Positions 6,790 through 14,357 of a DNA stretch of 16,044 bases are shown here, piece after piece; position 1 is the first letter of the stretch, and each line of letters begins with the position of its first letter. A model generated the notes under the pieces. It was not told the DNA's origin and did no database searches. It saw only the letters and a program-made list of their open reading frames with translations. The position numbers and the translations under genes are program-made. This DNA is from CAWULT01 sp963923455 (GTDB lineage: Bacteria; Acidobacteriota; Vicinamibacteria; Vicinamibacterales; UBA2999): the NCBI GenBank assembly GCA_963923455.1, contig CAWULT010000109.1, positions 1-16,044 on the forward strand. Direction: 5' to 3'.

Positions 6790-8031
6790 ATGATGACCGC
6801 CTCCCGCCGCGCGTTTCTCGCCTCGCTGCCACGCCTGGGCGCCGGCGTCGTGAGCGTGCCGCTTCTGACCGGCGCGATGGCCGAGGCTCAGGCACGCCCC
6901 GCACCGCACCCGTTCCGCATCGCCGTTCCCGACGCCACGCTCCGACGCATTCGGGACCGCGTGCGGACGGCCCGGTTCCCCGATCGCCTGGAGGCCCCCG
7001 ACTGGCGCTACGGCGCCAACTGGGACTACATGCGGCGGCTGGCGGACCACTGGGCGACGCGTTACGACTGGCGCAGGGCCGAGGCCGCCCTGAACCGGTA
7101 CCCGCAGTTCACGGCCGAGGCGGCCGGCTCGTCGATCCACTTCTTCCACGTGCGGGGCAAGGGTCCCCGCCCGCTGCCGCTCGTCCTCACCCACGGCTGG
7201 CCGGGCTCGGTGCTCGAGTTCCAGGAGGCGATCGGGCCGTTGACGGACCCGGCGGCCTTCGGCGGCTCGGCCGAGGACGCCTTCGACGTGGTGGTGCCGT
7301 CGCTGCCGGGTTTCGGGTTCTCGTCGAAGCCGAGGGTGCCCGTCGGCCCGCCCACGACGGCCCGGATGTGGCACGAGCTGATGACGTCCGTCCTCGGCTA
7401 CCGGCGCTACGGCGCCCAGGGCGGCGACTGGGGCGGATCGGTCACCGTGGAACTGGGGAGGCAGTTTCCGCAGGCGCTCGCCGGCATCCACCTGAATGCC
7501 ACCGGTGCGGCCGGCCCCGCCACGACCGACGAGGAGCGCGCGTGGCAGCAGGCCGCCGCCGCCTACCGGGCCGCCGAGGTCGACTACTTCGGCCAGCAGC
7601 AGCACAAGCCAGCCACCGTCGCCTTCGCGCTGTACGACAACCCGCTCGGCGCCGCGGCCTGGATCGTCGAGAAGTTCCGCGTGTGGAGCGACTCCGGCAC
7701 GGGTGTCGACCCGGTGTTCTCGTTCGACCAGCTGATCACGAACGTGATGCTGTACCTGGTGACCGACACGGTGGGCACGGCCGTCTGGTACTACCGTGGC
7801 GCCGCGGACGACCGCTCGGCCGGCGGCCCCGTGCCCCGGTCGGTGCCGGTGGGGTTTGCGTCGTTTCCGGCGGAGATGCCGATGCTGAACCCGCCGCGGA
7901 CGATGCTGGAGCGCGCGTTCAACCTGGTGCGCTACACGCGGATGCCGCGCGGCGGGCACTTCGCCTGCTTCGAGCAGCCGCAGCTCGTCGTCGACGACCT
8001 GCGCGCCTTCTACCGCCCGCTGCGGGGCTGA
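6790..8031 (+). CDS. Exported epoxide hydrolase, microsomal-type alpha/beta fold
   Basis: The 413-residue protein starts with a twin-arginine-like signal (SRRAFLASL, then a hydrophobic run to about residue 33). The epoxide-hydrolase N-terminal domain follows (PFRIAVPDATLRRIRDRV, DWRYGANWDYM), then the alpha/beta hydrolase core. The oxyanion motif HGWPGS is at 135-140 and the nucleophile Asp213 lies in GGDWGGS. Glu362 in FPAEM and His390 in GGHFACFE fit the Asp-Glu-His triad of microsomal and juvenile-hormone epoxide hydrolases with nearly the same spacing. It opens epoxides to diols with water; the native substrate is unknown. The open frame extends far upstream, but that part crosses the tRNA-like gene and the antisense of the acyltransferase. 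ATG at 6790 (or the next codon) is the only start giving a signal peptide. No clear ribosome site is present. Confidence 0.9.
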   Translation: MMTASRRAFLASLPRLGAGVVSVPLLTGAMAEAQARPAPHPFRIAVPDATLRRIRDRVRTARFPDRLEAPDWRYGANWDYMRRLADHWATRYDWRRAEAALNRYPQFTAEAAGSSIHFFHVRGKGPRPLPLVLTHGWPGSVLEFQEAIGPLTDPAAFGGSAEDAFDVVVPSLPGFGFSSKPRVPVGPPTTARMWHELMTSVLGYRRYGAQGGDWGGSVTVELGRQFPQALAGIHLNATGAAGPATTDEERAWQQAAAAYRAAEVDYFGQQQHKPATVAFALYDNPLGAAAWIVEKFRVWSDSGTGVDPVFSFDQLITNVMLYLVTDTVGTAVWYYRGAADDRSAGGPVPRSVPVGFASFPAEMPMLNPPRTMLERAFNLVRYTRMPRGGHFACFEQPQLVVDDLRAFYRPLRG

Positions 8032-8033
8032 GG

Positions 8034-8057
8034 GCCCGGCGGCGTGCGGGGCCGGGC
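8034..8057. terminator. Candidate hairpin between convergent genes
   Basis: GCCCGGC (8034-8040) pairs with GCCGGGC (8051-8057) around a 10-base loop, directly after the epoxide hydrolase stop and before the end of the convergent isomerase-like gene. There is no T tract, so the terminator call rests on position and pairing only. Confidence 0.35.
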
Positions 8058-8085
8058 GTCAGCCACGCCCGCGCGCAGATGCCGA

Positions 8086-9042
8086 TCACACGTCCATCAG
8101 CTCGACGCACTTCTCCAGGCTCTTGATGGGATCCTTGCCGGGCGTGGGGCGGAACTCGTGCGCCACAGGCCACGTGCACCCCATGTCCGCCAGCGTCTGC
8201 GCGATGAAGCGGTAGTTGATCTCCTGTGTCTCGTCGATCTCGTTCCGGCCCGGCACGCCGGCGGTGTGAAAGTGGCTGACGTACGGATACGCGTCCTTCA
8301 ACCGCGCGACGACGTTCCCGTCCGCGATCTGCACGTGGTAGATGTCGAACAGCACCTTCATCCGGGGGGAGTTCACCTGCTTCATGACGTTGACGCCCCA
8401 GTCGAGATGGTCGAACACCTGATCCGGGCGGCCGAGCCGGTTGTCCGGGTACCTCGTGTTCATGATCTCGAGGGCGATCGTCACGCCCTTGTCCTCGGCG
8501 TGCGCCTTCATCCGGTTGAAGAACCTGACGGCGTTGTCGGTGGCCTCCTCGTTCGACATGCCGCGCCGCATGCCGCCGACGGTGATCATCCGCTCGACGC
8601 CGTTGGCCGCGCAGACGTCGATGGCATCCCCCATGGCCTTGGCCGTGCGGTCGTGATCCTCCGTGTGGATGACCCCGTTCTCGAAGGTGACGCCGGTCGA
8701 GGGCGCACACGTGCAGACGAGCCCATACTTCTTCAGCGTGGGCCAGTTGGCCGGCTGCACGAGTTCGAAGCCGACCAGCCCGATACGAACGGCCTCGCGG
8801 CACTGGTCCTCGAAGGTCATCTGCAGGTCGCCGAACACGGTGGTGAACGCAGACTGCCGGATGCGACCCTTGCGCGGGATCCTCGGGCCGTTGCCCGGCG
8901 TATAGGGCGTACCGCCGCGCCCGCCGGCCCGGCCGCCCGGCGCCGGGGCGCCTCCCTGCCGGCCCTCGCGGCCCTGCGCGTGGAGCGATGGGACGACAGC
9001 CAGACCAGCCGCCATGGTCGCCAGGAAGTCTCGCCTCTGCAT
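8086..9042 (-). CDS. Tat-exported sugar isomerase/epimerase, hydroxypyruvate-isomerase-like TIM barrel
   Basis: The 318-residue protein opens with a Tat signal (MQRRDFLATMAAGLAVVPSL) followed by a Gly/Arg-rich linker at about 24-58. The AP-endonuclease-2-type TIM barrel then shows the usual metal and acid residues: Glu192 in ALEIMN, Asp233 in LFDIYH, His259 in SHFHTAGVPGRNEID and Glu296 in AHEFRP. That set matches hydroxypyruvate isomerase and related ketose epimerases, which interconvert aldehyde and ketone forms through an enediol with a divalent metal. Cytoplasmic members lack the leader, so a periplasmic role on sugars or sugar acids is inferred. ATG at 9042 is chosen since it starts the Tat motif; sequence before it is noise. 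A TACGAT box lies 7 bases upstream and no ribosome site is seen. Confidence 0.88.
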   Translation of the reverse strand: MQRRDFLATMAAGLAVVPSLHAQGREGRQGGAPAPGGRAGGRGGTPYTPGNGPRIPRKGRIRQSAFTTVFGDLQMTFEDQCREAVRIGLVGFELVQPANWPTLKKYGLVCTCAPSTGVTFENGVIHTEDHDRTAKAMGDAIDVCAANGVERMITVGGMRRGMSNEEATDNAVRFFNRMKAHAEDKGVTIALEIMNTRYPDNRLGRPDQVFDHLDWGVNVMKQVNSPRMKVLFDIYHVQIADGNVVARLKDAYPYVSHFHTAGVPGRNEIDETQEINYRFIAQTLADMGCTWPVAHEFRPTPGKDPIKSLEKCVELMDV

Positions 9043-9049
9043 GGGGCGG

Positions 9050-9055
9050 ATCGTA
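9050..9055 (-). promoter_or_regulatory. Candidate -10 box for a leaderless isomerase mRNA
   Basis: Minus-strand TACGAT is followed by 7 bases (CCGCCCC) and the ATG at 9042, the same geometry as before the aminotransferase gene. There is no Shine-Dalgarno sequence. The box lies in the 127-bp space shared with the divergent dehydrogenase gene. Confidence 0.35.
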
Positions 9056-9169
9056 ATCCAGGAGTCAAGCGAGTGCGCGCCCGAACTGCGCGTACGATAG
9101 CGGGACGCTGCCGCCGGGACGGACCGTCCGGGTGGCCACGACTTCCACACGTTCACCAGGACAGACGAC

Positions 9170-10201
9170 ATGGGCAGGTCGACATCCGCACGGACACCGC
9201 TCGCCGGGCGCGTGGCCCTCGTGGCGGGCGCCACGCGGGGCGCGGGCCGCGGCATCGCCCGCGCGCTCGGTGAAGCCGGGGCCACCGTCTACTGCACCGG
9301 CCGGAGCGTGAAGGGCCGGCCGTCCCCGTACGGGCGGCCCGAGACCATCGAGGAGACGGCGGCCCTCGTCGAGGCTGCAGGCGGCGCCGCCGTCGCGGTG
9401 CGCGTGGATCACACGGACGAGGCAGCGGTGAAGGCACTCTTCCGGCGCATCCGCGGTGCGCACGGCCGGCTCGACGTCGTCGTCGACAGCGTCGCGGGCG
9501 AAGACCCGTTGATGGGCGTGTACGGGTCGCTCTGGGAGGCCGACGTGACGACGGCCGAGGCGGTGTTCCGGCAAGCCCTGACCTCGCGCATCATCACCGC
9601 CAAGCACGCCGCGCTCGCGATGATGCCGGCGGGGCGCGGCCTCATCGTCGAGGTGACGGAGAACGACGTGCTCGGTGGCGGCGGCAACCCCATGGCGCAG
9701 GCGGTCAAGGTGGCGCAGAAGGTGCTGCCGCTCTACTGGGCCGCCGAACTGGCCGCGCATGGCGTCACGGCGCTGGCCGTCACGCCGGGCTTCCTGCGCT
9801 CGGAGGCGATGCTGCAGCACTTCGGCGTCACCGAGGCGACGTGGCGCGAGGCCGGCGCGAAGGACCCGAACTTCCTGGCGTCGGAGTCGCCCCTCTTCGT
9901 CGGGCGGGGGATCGCCGCGCTGGCCGCCGACCCCGACGTGCGGCGCCACACGGGCATGCTGTGCAGTTCGTGGGAGCTCGGACGCCAGTACCGGCTGCGC
10001 GACTACGACGGCCGCCGGCCCGACTGGGGCCGGCACGCCATCGACTTCTCCGTGCTGCCGCCGGCGCTGACCGAGGTGTTCCGCGTCGGCACCGACCTGG
10101 AGATCCGGTGGTTGTCGACGCTGGCGGCCCGGACGCGGCGGTTCAAGGCGAAGCTGCCGCCGGCGAAGACCGCCCGTCGCCCCGCGCGTTCGCGCCGCTG
10201 A
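9170..10201 (+). CDS. Short-chain dehydrogenase/reductase-family protein without the catalytic tyrosine
   Basis: The 343-residue protein has a Rossmann N-terminus (RVALVAGATRGAGRGIARAL), with the cofactor glycines at about 20-28 and TGRS near 43-46 suggesting NADP. After that it follows the SDR plan, including TPGFLRSEAMLQHFGVTE, typical of a bacterial DHRS1-like group. The active-site Tyr-x-x-x-Lys is altered: Lys180 is present in MAQAVK, but position 176 is alanine. The expected catalytic serine region reads IVEVTEND, and the NAG motif reads DSVAG. The protein may be inactive as a classical reductase or may use other residues. It has no signal peptide, a basic C-terminal tail, and an AGGAC weak ribosome site before ATG 9170. 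The PQQ dehydrogenase begins 39 bases downstream on the same strand. Confidence 0.85.
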   Translation: MGRSTSARTPLAGRVALVAGATRGAGRGIARALGEAGATVYCTGRSVKGRPSPYGRPETIEETAALVEAAGGAAVAVRVDHTDEAAVKALFRRIRGAHGRLDVVVDSVAGEDPLMGVYGSLWEADVTTAEAVFRQALTSRIITAKHAALAMMPAGRGLIVEVTENDVLGGGGNPMAQAVKVAQKVLPLYWAAELAAHGVTALAVTPGFLRSEAMLQHFGVTEATWREAGAKDPNFLASESPLFVGRGIAALAADPDVRRHTGMLCSSWELGRQYRLRDYDGRRPDWGRHAIDFSVLPPALTEVFRVGTDLEIRWLSTLAARTRRFKAKLPPAKTARRPARSRR

Positions 10202-10227
10202 CGCGGTCCGCCGCAGGCCAGACCTGC

Positions 10228-10233
10228 TAGCAT
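10228..10233 (+). promoter_or_regulatory. Candidate -10 box for a leaderless quinoprotein mRNA
   Basis: TAGCAT is followed by 7 bases (GCCCGCC) and the ATG at 10241. No ribosome site is present. The spacing favours ATG 10241 over the in-frame ATG at 10232, which lies inside this box. Read-through from the dehydrogenase gene upstream remains possible. Confidence 0.35.
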
Positions 10234-10240
10234 GCCCGCC

Positions 10241-12397
10241 ATGCGTACGGTGGTGCTCGCGTTCGTCGTGCTGGTGGCCGTTCTCGTGGGTCGGCAGGGC
10301 CCGTCGCTGGCGCAGGCCCCGCCGGCGCAGGCCGCCGCCACCGCGCCCGCCCCCCGCAGCGCACCGACGTTCACGACCGCGCAGGCCACGTTGGGGAAGG
10401 CCGCCTACGAGGCGTCGTGCGCATCCTGCCACGGCGGCAACCTCGACGACGGGACCTTCGGGCCGCCGCTCAAGGGCGTCGCGTTCATCCAGAAGTTCGG
10501 CGGCAAGAGCGTCGAACCGCTGTACACCGCGTCGGCCACGCGGATGCCGACGACGGCGCCCGGCTCGCTGGCGCCAGCCGTCTACGCGCAGATCGTCGCC
10601 TACGTCCTGCAGCAGAACGCCATCGTCGCGGGGGCCGAGGAACTGCCGGCGGACCCGGCGCGACTGGCGGCCATGACGATTCCGCAGGGCGGGTTCGCCA
10701 TCATGGCGTTCTCGCCCTACACGCCGCCGGCGCCGACGGTCGTGCGGCCCAACCCGCTCGATCGGTACACGACGGTCACCGACGCGATGCTGGCGGCGCC
10801 GCCGCCCTCGGAGTGGCTGGGGTGGCGGCGTACGTGGGACGCCCAGGGCTTCAGCCCGCTCACTCAGATCACGAAAGCCAACGTCGCGAACCTGCGCGTG
10901 GCGTGGAGCTGGTCGTTGCCGCCAGGCTCGAACGAGGGCACGCCGCTCGTGCACGACGGGGTGCTGTTCGTGCACGGGATGGGCGACCGCGTCCAGGCGC
11001 TCGACGCCCGGCGCGGCGACCTGCTGTGGGAGTACCGCCGGGCGCTGCCGCAGGGCGTGGCACCGACCGTCAAGCGCGGCATGGCGCTCTACCGGGACCG
11101 GCTGTACATCGGGACGTCGGACGCCAGCGTGATTGCACTCGACGCACGGACGGGCCGGCTCGTCTGGGACACGCGCATCGGCGACACCACCGTACGCGAG
11201 GGCGTGGCGGGCGGCGTGCTCGCCGCGCGCGGCAAGGTCATGGTGGGCACCACGGGCACCGGCGTCGGGGCCAAGCCCGGCGGCCCGCAGATCGTCGGCC
11301 TCGACGCCGACACGGGGCGGATTGCGTGGCGCGTCAACACGATCGCCCAGCCCGGCACGCCCGGCGGCAACAGCTGGAACGGCATTCCGATCGACAAGCG
11401 CAGCGGCGCGTCGGTCTGGACGACCGGCAGCTACGAGCCGTCGACGGGCCTGGCCTACTTCGGCACGGGCAACACGTACGACACCGGGCCGCTGCTCCCG
11501 CCGTCGCGGGTGCCGGGCGTCACGAACGAGGCGCTCTACACCAACGCCACCCTCGCCATCGACCCCGACTCCGGCCGGATCGTCTGGCACTTCCAGCACC
11601 ATCCGCGGGACCTGTGGGATCTCGACTGGGCGTTCGAGCGCCAGATCGTCGACGTGCCCTTCCGCGGGCAGGTCCGGAAGCTGGTCGTCACGGCCGGCAA
11701 GACGGGCATCTACGACGCCGTGGAGGCGGCCACGGGTCGCTTCGCGTTCTCGATCGATCTCGGGCTGCAGAACCTCATCACCGGCATCGACCCGGAGACG
11801 GGCGAGAAGTTCATCGACGAGAGCCGCGTACCCGACGACCGCAGCGTGAAGTTCGTCTGCCCCCACGGCGCAGGCGTCAAGAACTACCCGCCCGCGTCGT
11901 ACAACCCGGCCAGCCACGTCGTCTTCGCCCCGCTCACCGAGGCCTGCATGGACGTCTTCCCGATTCCGGGCGGCGCGGGCCGTGGTGCGCTGTCGTCGGG
12001 CGTGAACTGGGGCATCCGTCCCCGCGAGAACAGCGACGGCAACTACGGGCGCCTGGAAGCCATCAACCTGGAGACGCGCACGCCGGTATGGGTGGCGCGC
12101 GACCGCGCGCCGATGACGTCCGGCGTGCTGGCCACGACCGGCGGGGTCGTCTTCGCGGGGGCCTTCGACCGGGTGTTCCGCGCCTACGACGACGCCACGG
12201 GACGCGTGTTGTGGCAGGTGCGGCTGAACGACGTCAGCAGTGCCACGCCAATCACCTACAGCGTGGACGGCCGGCAGTATCTGGCCGTCGTCACGGGCCA
12301 GGGCGGCTTCCACGCAGCCAGCTACGCGGCCCTCGTGCCCGAACTGGCGAGCCCGCCCGACCGCAGCGCGATGCTGTGGGTGTTCGAGCTGCCGTAG
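10241..12397 (+). CDS. Cytochrome c-PQQ quinoprotein dehydrogenase
   Basis: The 718-residue exported protein begins MRTVVLAFVVLVAVLV (signal peptide), then an Ala/Pro linker. A cytochrome c domain follows with heme motif CASCH at about 60-64 and a Met ligand in SATRMPTT near 102. From about 190 an eight-bladed PQQ propeller starts (WLGWRRTWDAQGFSPLTQI is the usual first blade), with repeated LDARTGRLVW-like tryptophan-docking motifs. PQQ/calcium-site segments are visible: GGNSWNG, FGTGNTYD and HHPRDLWDLDW carrying the likely catalytic Asp. The order cytochrome first, propeller second is known in this group; electrons from an alcohol or aldehyde would pass from PQQ to heme and on to the respiratory chain in the periplasm. 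The substrate is not known. The vicinal Cys-Cys pair of methanol dehydrogenase is not seen. An alternative start is 10232. Confidence 0.9.
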   Translation: MRTVVLAFVVLVAVLVGRQGPSLAQAPPAQAAATAPAPRSAPTFTTAQATLGKAAYEASCASCHGGNLDDGTFGPPLKGVAFIQKFGGKSVEPLYTASATRMPTTAPGSLAPAVYAQIVAYVLQQNAIVAGAEELPADPARLAAMTIPQGGFAIMAFSPYTPPAPTVVRPNPLDRYTTVTDAMLAAPPPSEWLGWRRTWDAQGFSPLTQITKANVANLRVAWSWSLPPGSNEGTPLVHDGVLFVHGMGDRVQALDARRGDLLWEYRRALPQGVAPTVKRGMALYRDRLYIGTSDASVIALDARTGRLVWDTRIGDTTVREGVAGGVLAARGKVMVGTTGTGVGAKPGGPQIVGLDADTGRIAWRVNTIAQPGTPGGNSWNGIPIDKRSGASVWTTGSYEPSTGLAYFGTGNTYDTGPLLPPSRVPGVTNEALYTNATLAIDPDSGRIVWHFQHHPRDLWDLDWAFERQIVDVPFRGQVRKLVVTAGKTGIYDAVEAATGRFAFSIDLGLQNLITGIDPETGEKFIDESRVPDDRSVKFVCPHGAGVKNYPPASYNPASHVVFAPLTEACMDVFPIPGGAGRGALSSGVNWGIRPRENSDGNYGRLEAINLETRTPVWVARDRAPMTSGVLATTGGVVFAGAFDRVFRAYDDATGRVLWQVRLNDVSSATPITYSVDGRQYLAVVTGQGGFHAASYAALVPELASPPDRSAMLWVFELP

Positions 12398-12589
12398 CAC
12401 GCTCGCGGCGCCCTGCACCACATCCTGGGCTTCTTCCGAAAGCACGGGCTGACGAACGTCGTCCACTTCAAGCCGATGGACGCGCCGCTCTCGCAGACCA
12501 CGCGGATCTGCCTGCTCTCGCACGAGAGCCGCGACGCGGCGGCACGGAGCTGGCCGGCGTTCCAGAACGATCCGGAGTGGAAGCCGCTC
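12398..12589 (+). pseudogene. NIPSNAP-domain remnant, 5'-truncated
   Basis: Straight after the quinoprotein TAG, in the same frame, the sequence reads LHHILGFFRKHGLTNVV, then DAPLSQTTRICLLSHESRDA, then SWPAFQNDPEWKPL. This matches the middle and end of the bacterial NIPSNAP ferredoxin-like fold (LFEKHGMTNVGYW, DAPxSQNTLIYxLAHxSREAA, SWxAFxxDPEW). The first strand of the domain (usually YELRTY) and any start codon are missing, and the recognisable part stops at about 12589, before the usual end. It reads as a decayed fragment rather than a working gene. NIPSNAP proteins are small dimeric barrels of poorly known function. Confidence 0.65.
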
Positions 12590-12643
12590 TCCTCGGCTGG
12601 AGGCGGCCCGCGTGGCGGCCGGCGGCGGCGTGCGACCGTTGGA

Positions 12644-13552
12644 CTACAGGATGTTCTTGCCGAGGGCGGAGAGGGCCAGTTCGACGCCCAGTTCGGCCGT
12701 GGTGTTGCGGACGTCGAGCGTCGGGTTGAGTTCGACCAGGTCGAGCGCGACGAGCCGGCCCGAGTCCGCCACGAGTTCCATCAGCAGGTGCGCCTCGCGG
12801 TAGTCCAGCCCGCCGCGCACGGGCGTCCCCACGCCGGGCGCGATCGACGGGTCGCACACGTCCATGTCGAAGGAGACGTGGAGTCCGGCCGTGCCGTCGG
12901 AGGCAAGGGCAATGGCACGTTCGGCGACGCGCGCCATGCCGTCCCGGTCGATGTCCTTCATCGTGAAGACGTGCACGCCGGAGGCGCGGATCCGTCCCTT
13001 CTCGCGCTCGTCGAGGTTGCGCACGCCGAGGAGCACCGTGTGCTGCGGCTGCACCGAGGGCGGCCCGGCCAGCTCGGCCAATTCGGCCGGCTCCTGCCCG
13101 AGCAGCGCGGCGAGCGGCATGCCGTGGACGTTGCCGCTCGTCGACGTCTCGGGCGTGTTCATGTCGCCGTGCGCGTCCACCCAGATGAGGCCGAGCGGCG
13201 TGCCGGACGTCTCGCGCACCCAGCTCGCGCTCGCCGCCACCGACCCTGCGCCCAGGCTGTGGTCGCCGCCGAGGACCAGTGGCAGCCCCCCATCGCGAAG
13301 GGCCGCTCTCGCCTCGTCGAAGACGAGCCGGCACACGCCGGCGATCTCTGAGATGTACTTCTTGCGGGGATCGACGGGACGACTGGTCTCGCGCTGGGGC
13401 GCCGGCACGTTGCCCCGGTCCACGACGGTCATGCCGAGCCCGGCGAGCTGCACGTCGAGCCCGGCGATGCGGAACGCCGACGGCCCCATGTCGACGCCGC
13501 GGCGCCCCGCGCCGAGGTCGAGTGGCACGCCGATGATGTGGACGGACCGCAT
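12644..13552 (-). CDS. rocF: Arginase (ureohydrolase family)
   Basis: The 302-residue length and motifs are those of bacterial arginase, which cleaves L-arginine to ornithine and urea with a two-manganese centre in the cytoplasm. Metal ligands are visible: His98 in GGDHS, Asp126, His128 and Asp130 in VDAHGDMN, and Asp229 and Asp231 in SFDMDVCDP. His143 (NVHGMP) and Glu274 (LVELNP) fit the catalytic proton relay and the substrate guanidinium contact. The start (MRSVHIIGVPLDLGAGRRGVDMGPSA, in pieces) and the Thr/Ser-rich loop after HGDMN favour arginase over agmatinase or formiminoglutamase. It is the last gene of a minus-strand run, 62 bases after the F420/NADP-type oxidoreductase, with a strong hairpin between. 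No good ribosome site precedes ATG 13552. Confidence 0.93.
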   Translation of the reverse strand: MRSVHIIGVPLDLGAGRRGVDMGPSAFRIAGLDVQLAGLGMTVVDRGNVPAPQRETSRPVDPRKKYISEIAGVCRLVFDEARAALRDGGLPLVLGGDHSLGAGSVAASASWVRETSGTPLGLIWVDAHGDMNTPETSTSGNVHGMPLAALLGQEPAELAELAGPPSVQPQHTVLLGVRNLDEREKGRIRASGVHVFTMKDIDRDGMARVAERAIALASDGTAGLHVSFDMDVCDPSIAPGVGTPVRGGLDYREAHLLMELVADSGRLVALDLVELNPTLDVRNTTAELGVELALSALGKNIL

Positions 13553-13575
13553 CGGTGGGCCATTCGAGGCGCCCG

Positions 13576-13599
13576 CGGCCCCGGCGCCACCCGGGGCCG
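13576..13599. other. 9-bp GC-rich stem-loop in the gap before arginase
   Basis: CGGCCCCGG (13576-13584) pairs with CCGGGGCCG (13591-13599) around a 6-base loop. It fills much of the 62-base gap between the oxidoreductase stop and the arginase start. It could uncouple arginase from the upstream run as a terminator or attenuator. No T tract follows on the minus strand. Confidence 0.4.
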
Positions 13600-13614
13600 G
13601 GACGCCGGCGCGGG

Positions 13615-14349
13615 CTAGGGCAGCTTCAGGACGGCCCGGAGCTCGCGCGCCGTCATCGCCTTCAGGAAGATTGGCTGGCTCGAGTCGAACGACTTGCCGG
13701 CGGCGAGCGGCCCGACGACGAGCGGCTCGAAGCCGGCGTCGGTCACGAGGCGCGACGCCACCGCGATCGCCTCCGCGTCGTCGCCGGCCAGCGGCACCGC
13801 CACGCGGTCGCCGCTCCGGTGGGCCTCGCTCAGGAAGACCTTGAAGTTCAGCTGATTGAACGCGCGGACGACCCGCGCGCCCGGCAGCAGCTCGGCGGTC
13901 GCCAGACCGGCGCCCTTGGCCACCGCCGCCTCGGCCATCGGCCCGTCGCGCCGGGGGTTCGGGTTGCCGGCGTCGAGCACGACCTTGCCCTTCAGGTCGG
14001 CGGCGTAGTCCCGGCCGATCTGCGGCATCGACGAGAACGGCACGCCGAGGAACACCACGTCGGCGAAGGCAATGGCCTCCTTCGGGGTGCCGGCCCGGGC
14101 CCGGGGTCCGACACGGGCGACGAGTGCCTTCAGGTTGTCGGGATTGCGCGAGGAGAAGAACACCTCGTGACCCGCCCTGGCGAGCAACTCGCCAACGGCG
14201 CCGCCGATGTTGCCGGACCCGATGAAACCGATCTTCATCGGCCGCGACGTCTGTGGCGTCGTCTGGGCGCGGGCCAGGAGGCCGCTCAGAGCCATGGCCG
14301 CGGCGACCGCGGCGGCCAGCATGCGAAGGCGGGGGGCAGGTGTCCTCAT
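13615..14349 (-). CDS. NADP/F420-type oxidoreductase with an export signal
   Basis: The 244-residue product has a hydrophobic leader (MRTPAPRLRMLAAAVAAAMAL, Ala-x-Ala site near 28) and then MKIGFIGSGNIGGAVGELLARAGHEV, a Rossmann NADP-binding start (glycines at 44-50) with SSRNPDNL for the ribose phosphate. Motifs LDAGNPNP and VRAFNQLN match the F420H2:NADP oxidoreductase / YqeC-like reductase family (PF03807), normally cytoplasmic. It is uncertain whether the leader is real: an internal Met38 (14238) would give the standard cytoplasmic form. ATG 14349 is preferred because the leader is convincing and a TAGAAT box lies 8 bases upstream. Neither start has a ribosome site. The substrate is unknown; a F420 link is only family-based. 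It starts 11 bases after the cupin lipoprotein stop. Confidence 0.82.
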   Translation of the reverse strand: MRTPAPRLRMLAAAVAAAMALSGLLARAQTTPQTSRPMKIGFIGSGNIGGAVGELLARAGHEVFFSSRNPDNLKALVARVGPRARAGTPKEAIAFADVVFLGVPFSSMPQIGRDYAADLKGKVVLDAGNPNPRRDGPMAEAAVAKGAGLATAELLPGARVVRAFNQLNFKVFLSEAHRSGDRVAVPLAGDDAEAIAVASRLVTDAGFEPLVVGPLAAGKSFDSSQPIFLKAMTARELRAVLKLP

Positions 14350-14357
14350 GGCTGGCG

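Noticed and set aside
6367..7959. Minus-strand open frame passing through the tRNA-like gene and opposite the epoxide hydrolase
   Set aside because: It contains the typical nonsense translation of a tRNA-Ser (AEWSIAL, WVRIPS) and otherwise shadows the epoxide hydrolase.
9065..12523. A 1152-residue open frame on the minus strand opposite the dehydrogenase and quinoprotein genes
   Set aside because: It is Arg/Gly/His-rich with no recognisable motif and mirrors two clear plus-strand genes. Long antisense frames are expected at this GC content.
12476..13351. Plus-strand 291-residue open frame over the NIPSNAP fragment
   Set aside because: Only its first 38 codons resemble NIPSNAP; the rest is the antisense of arginase.
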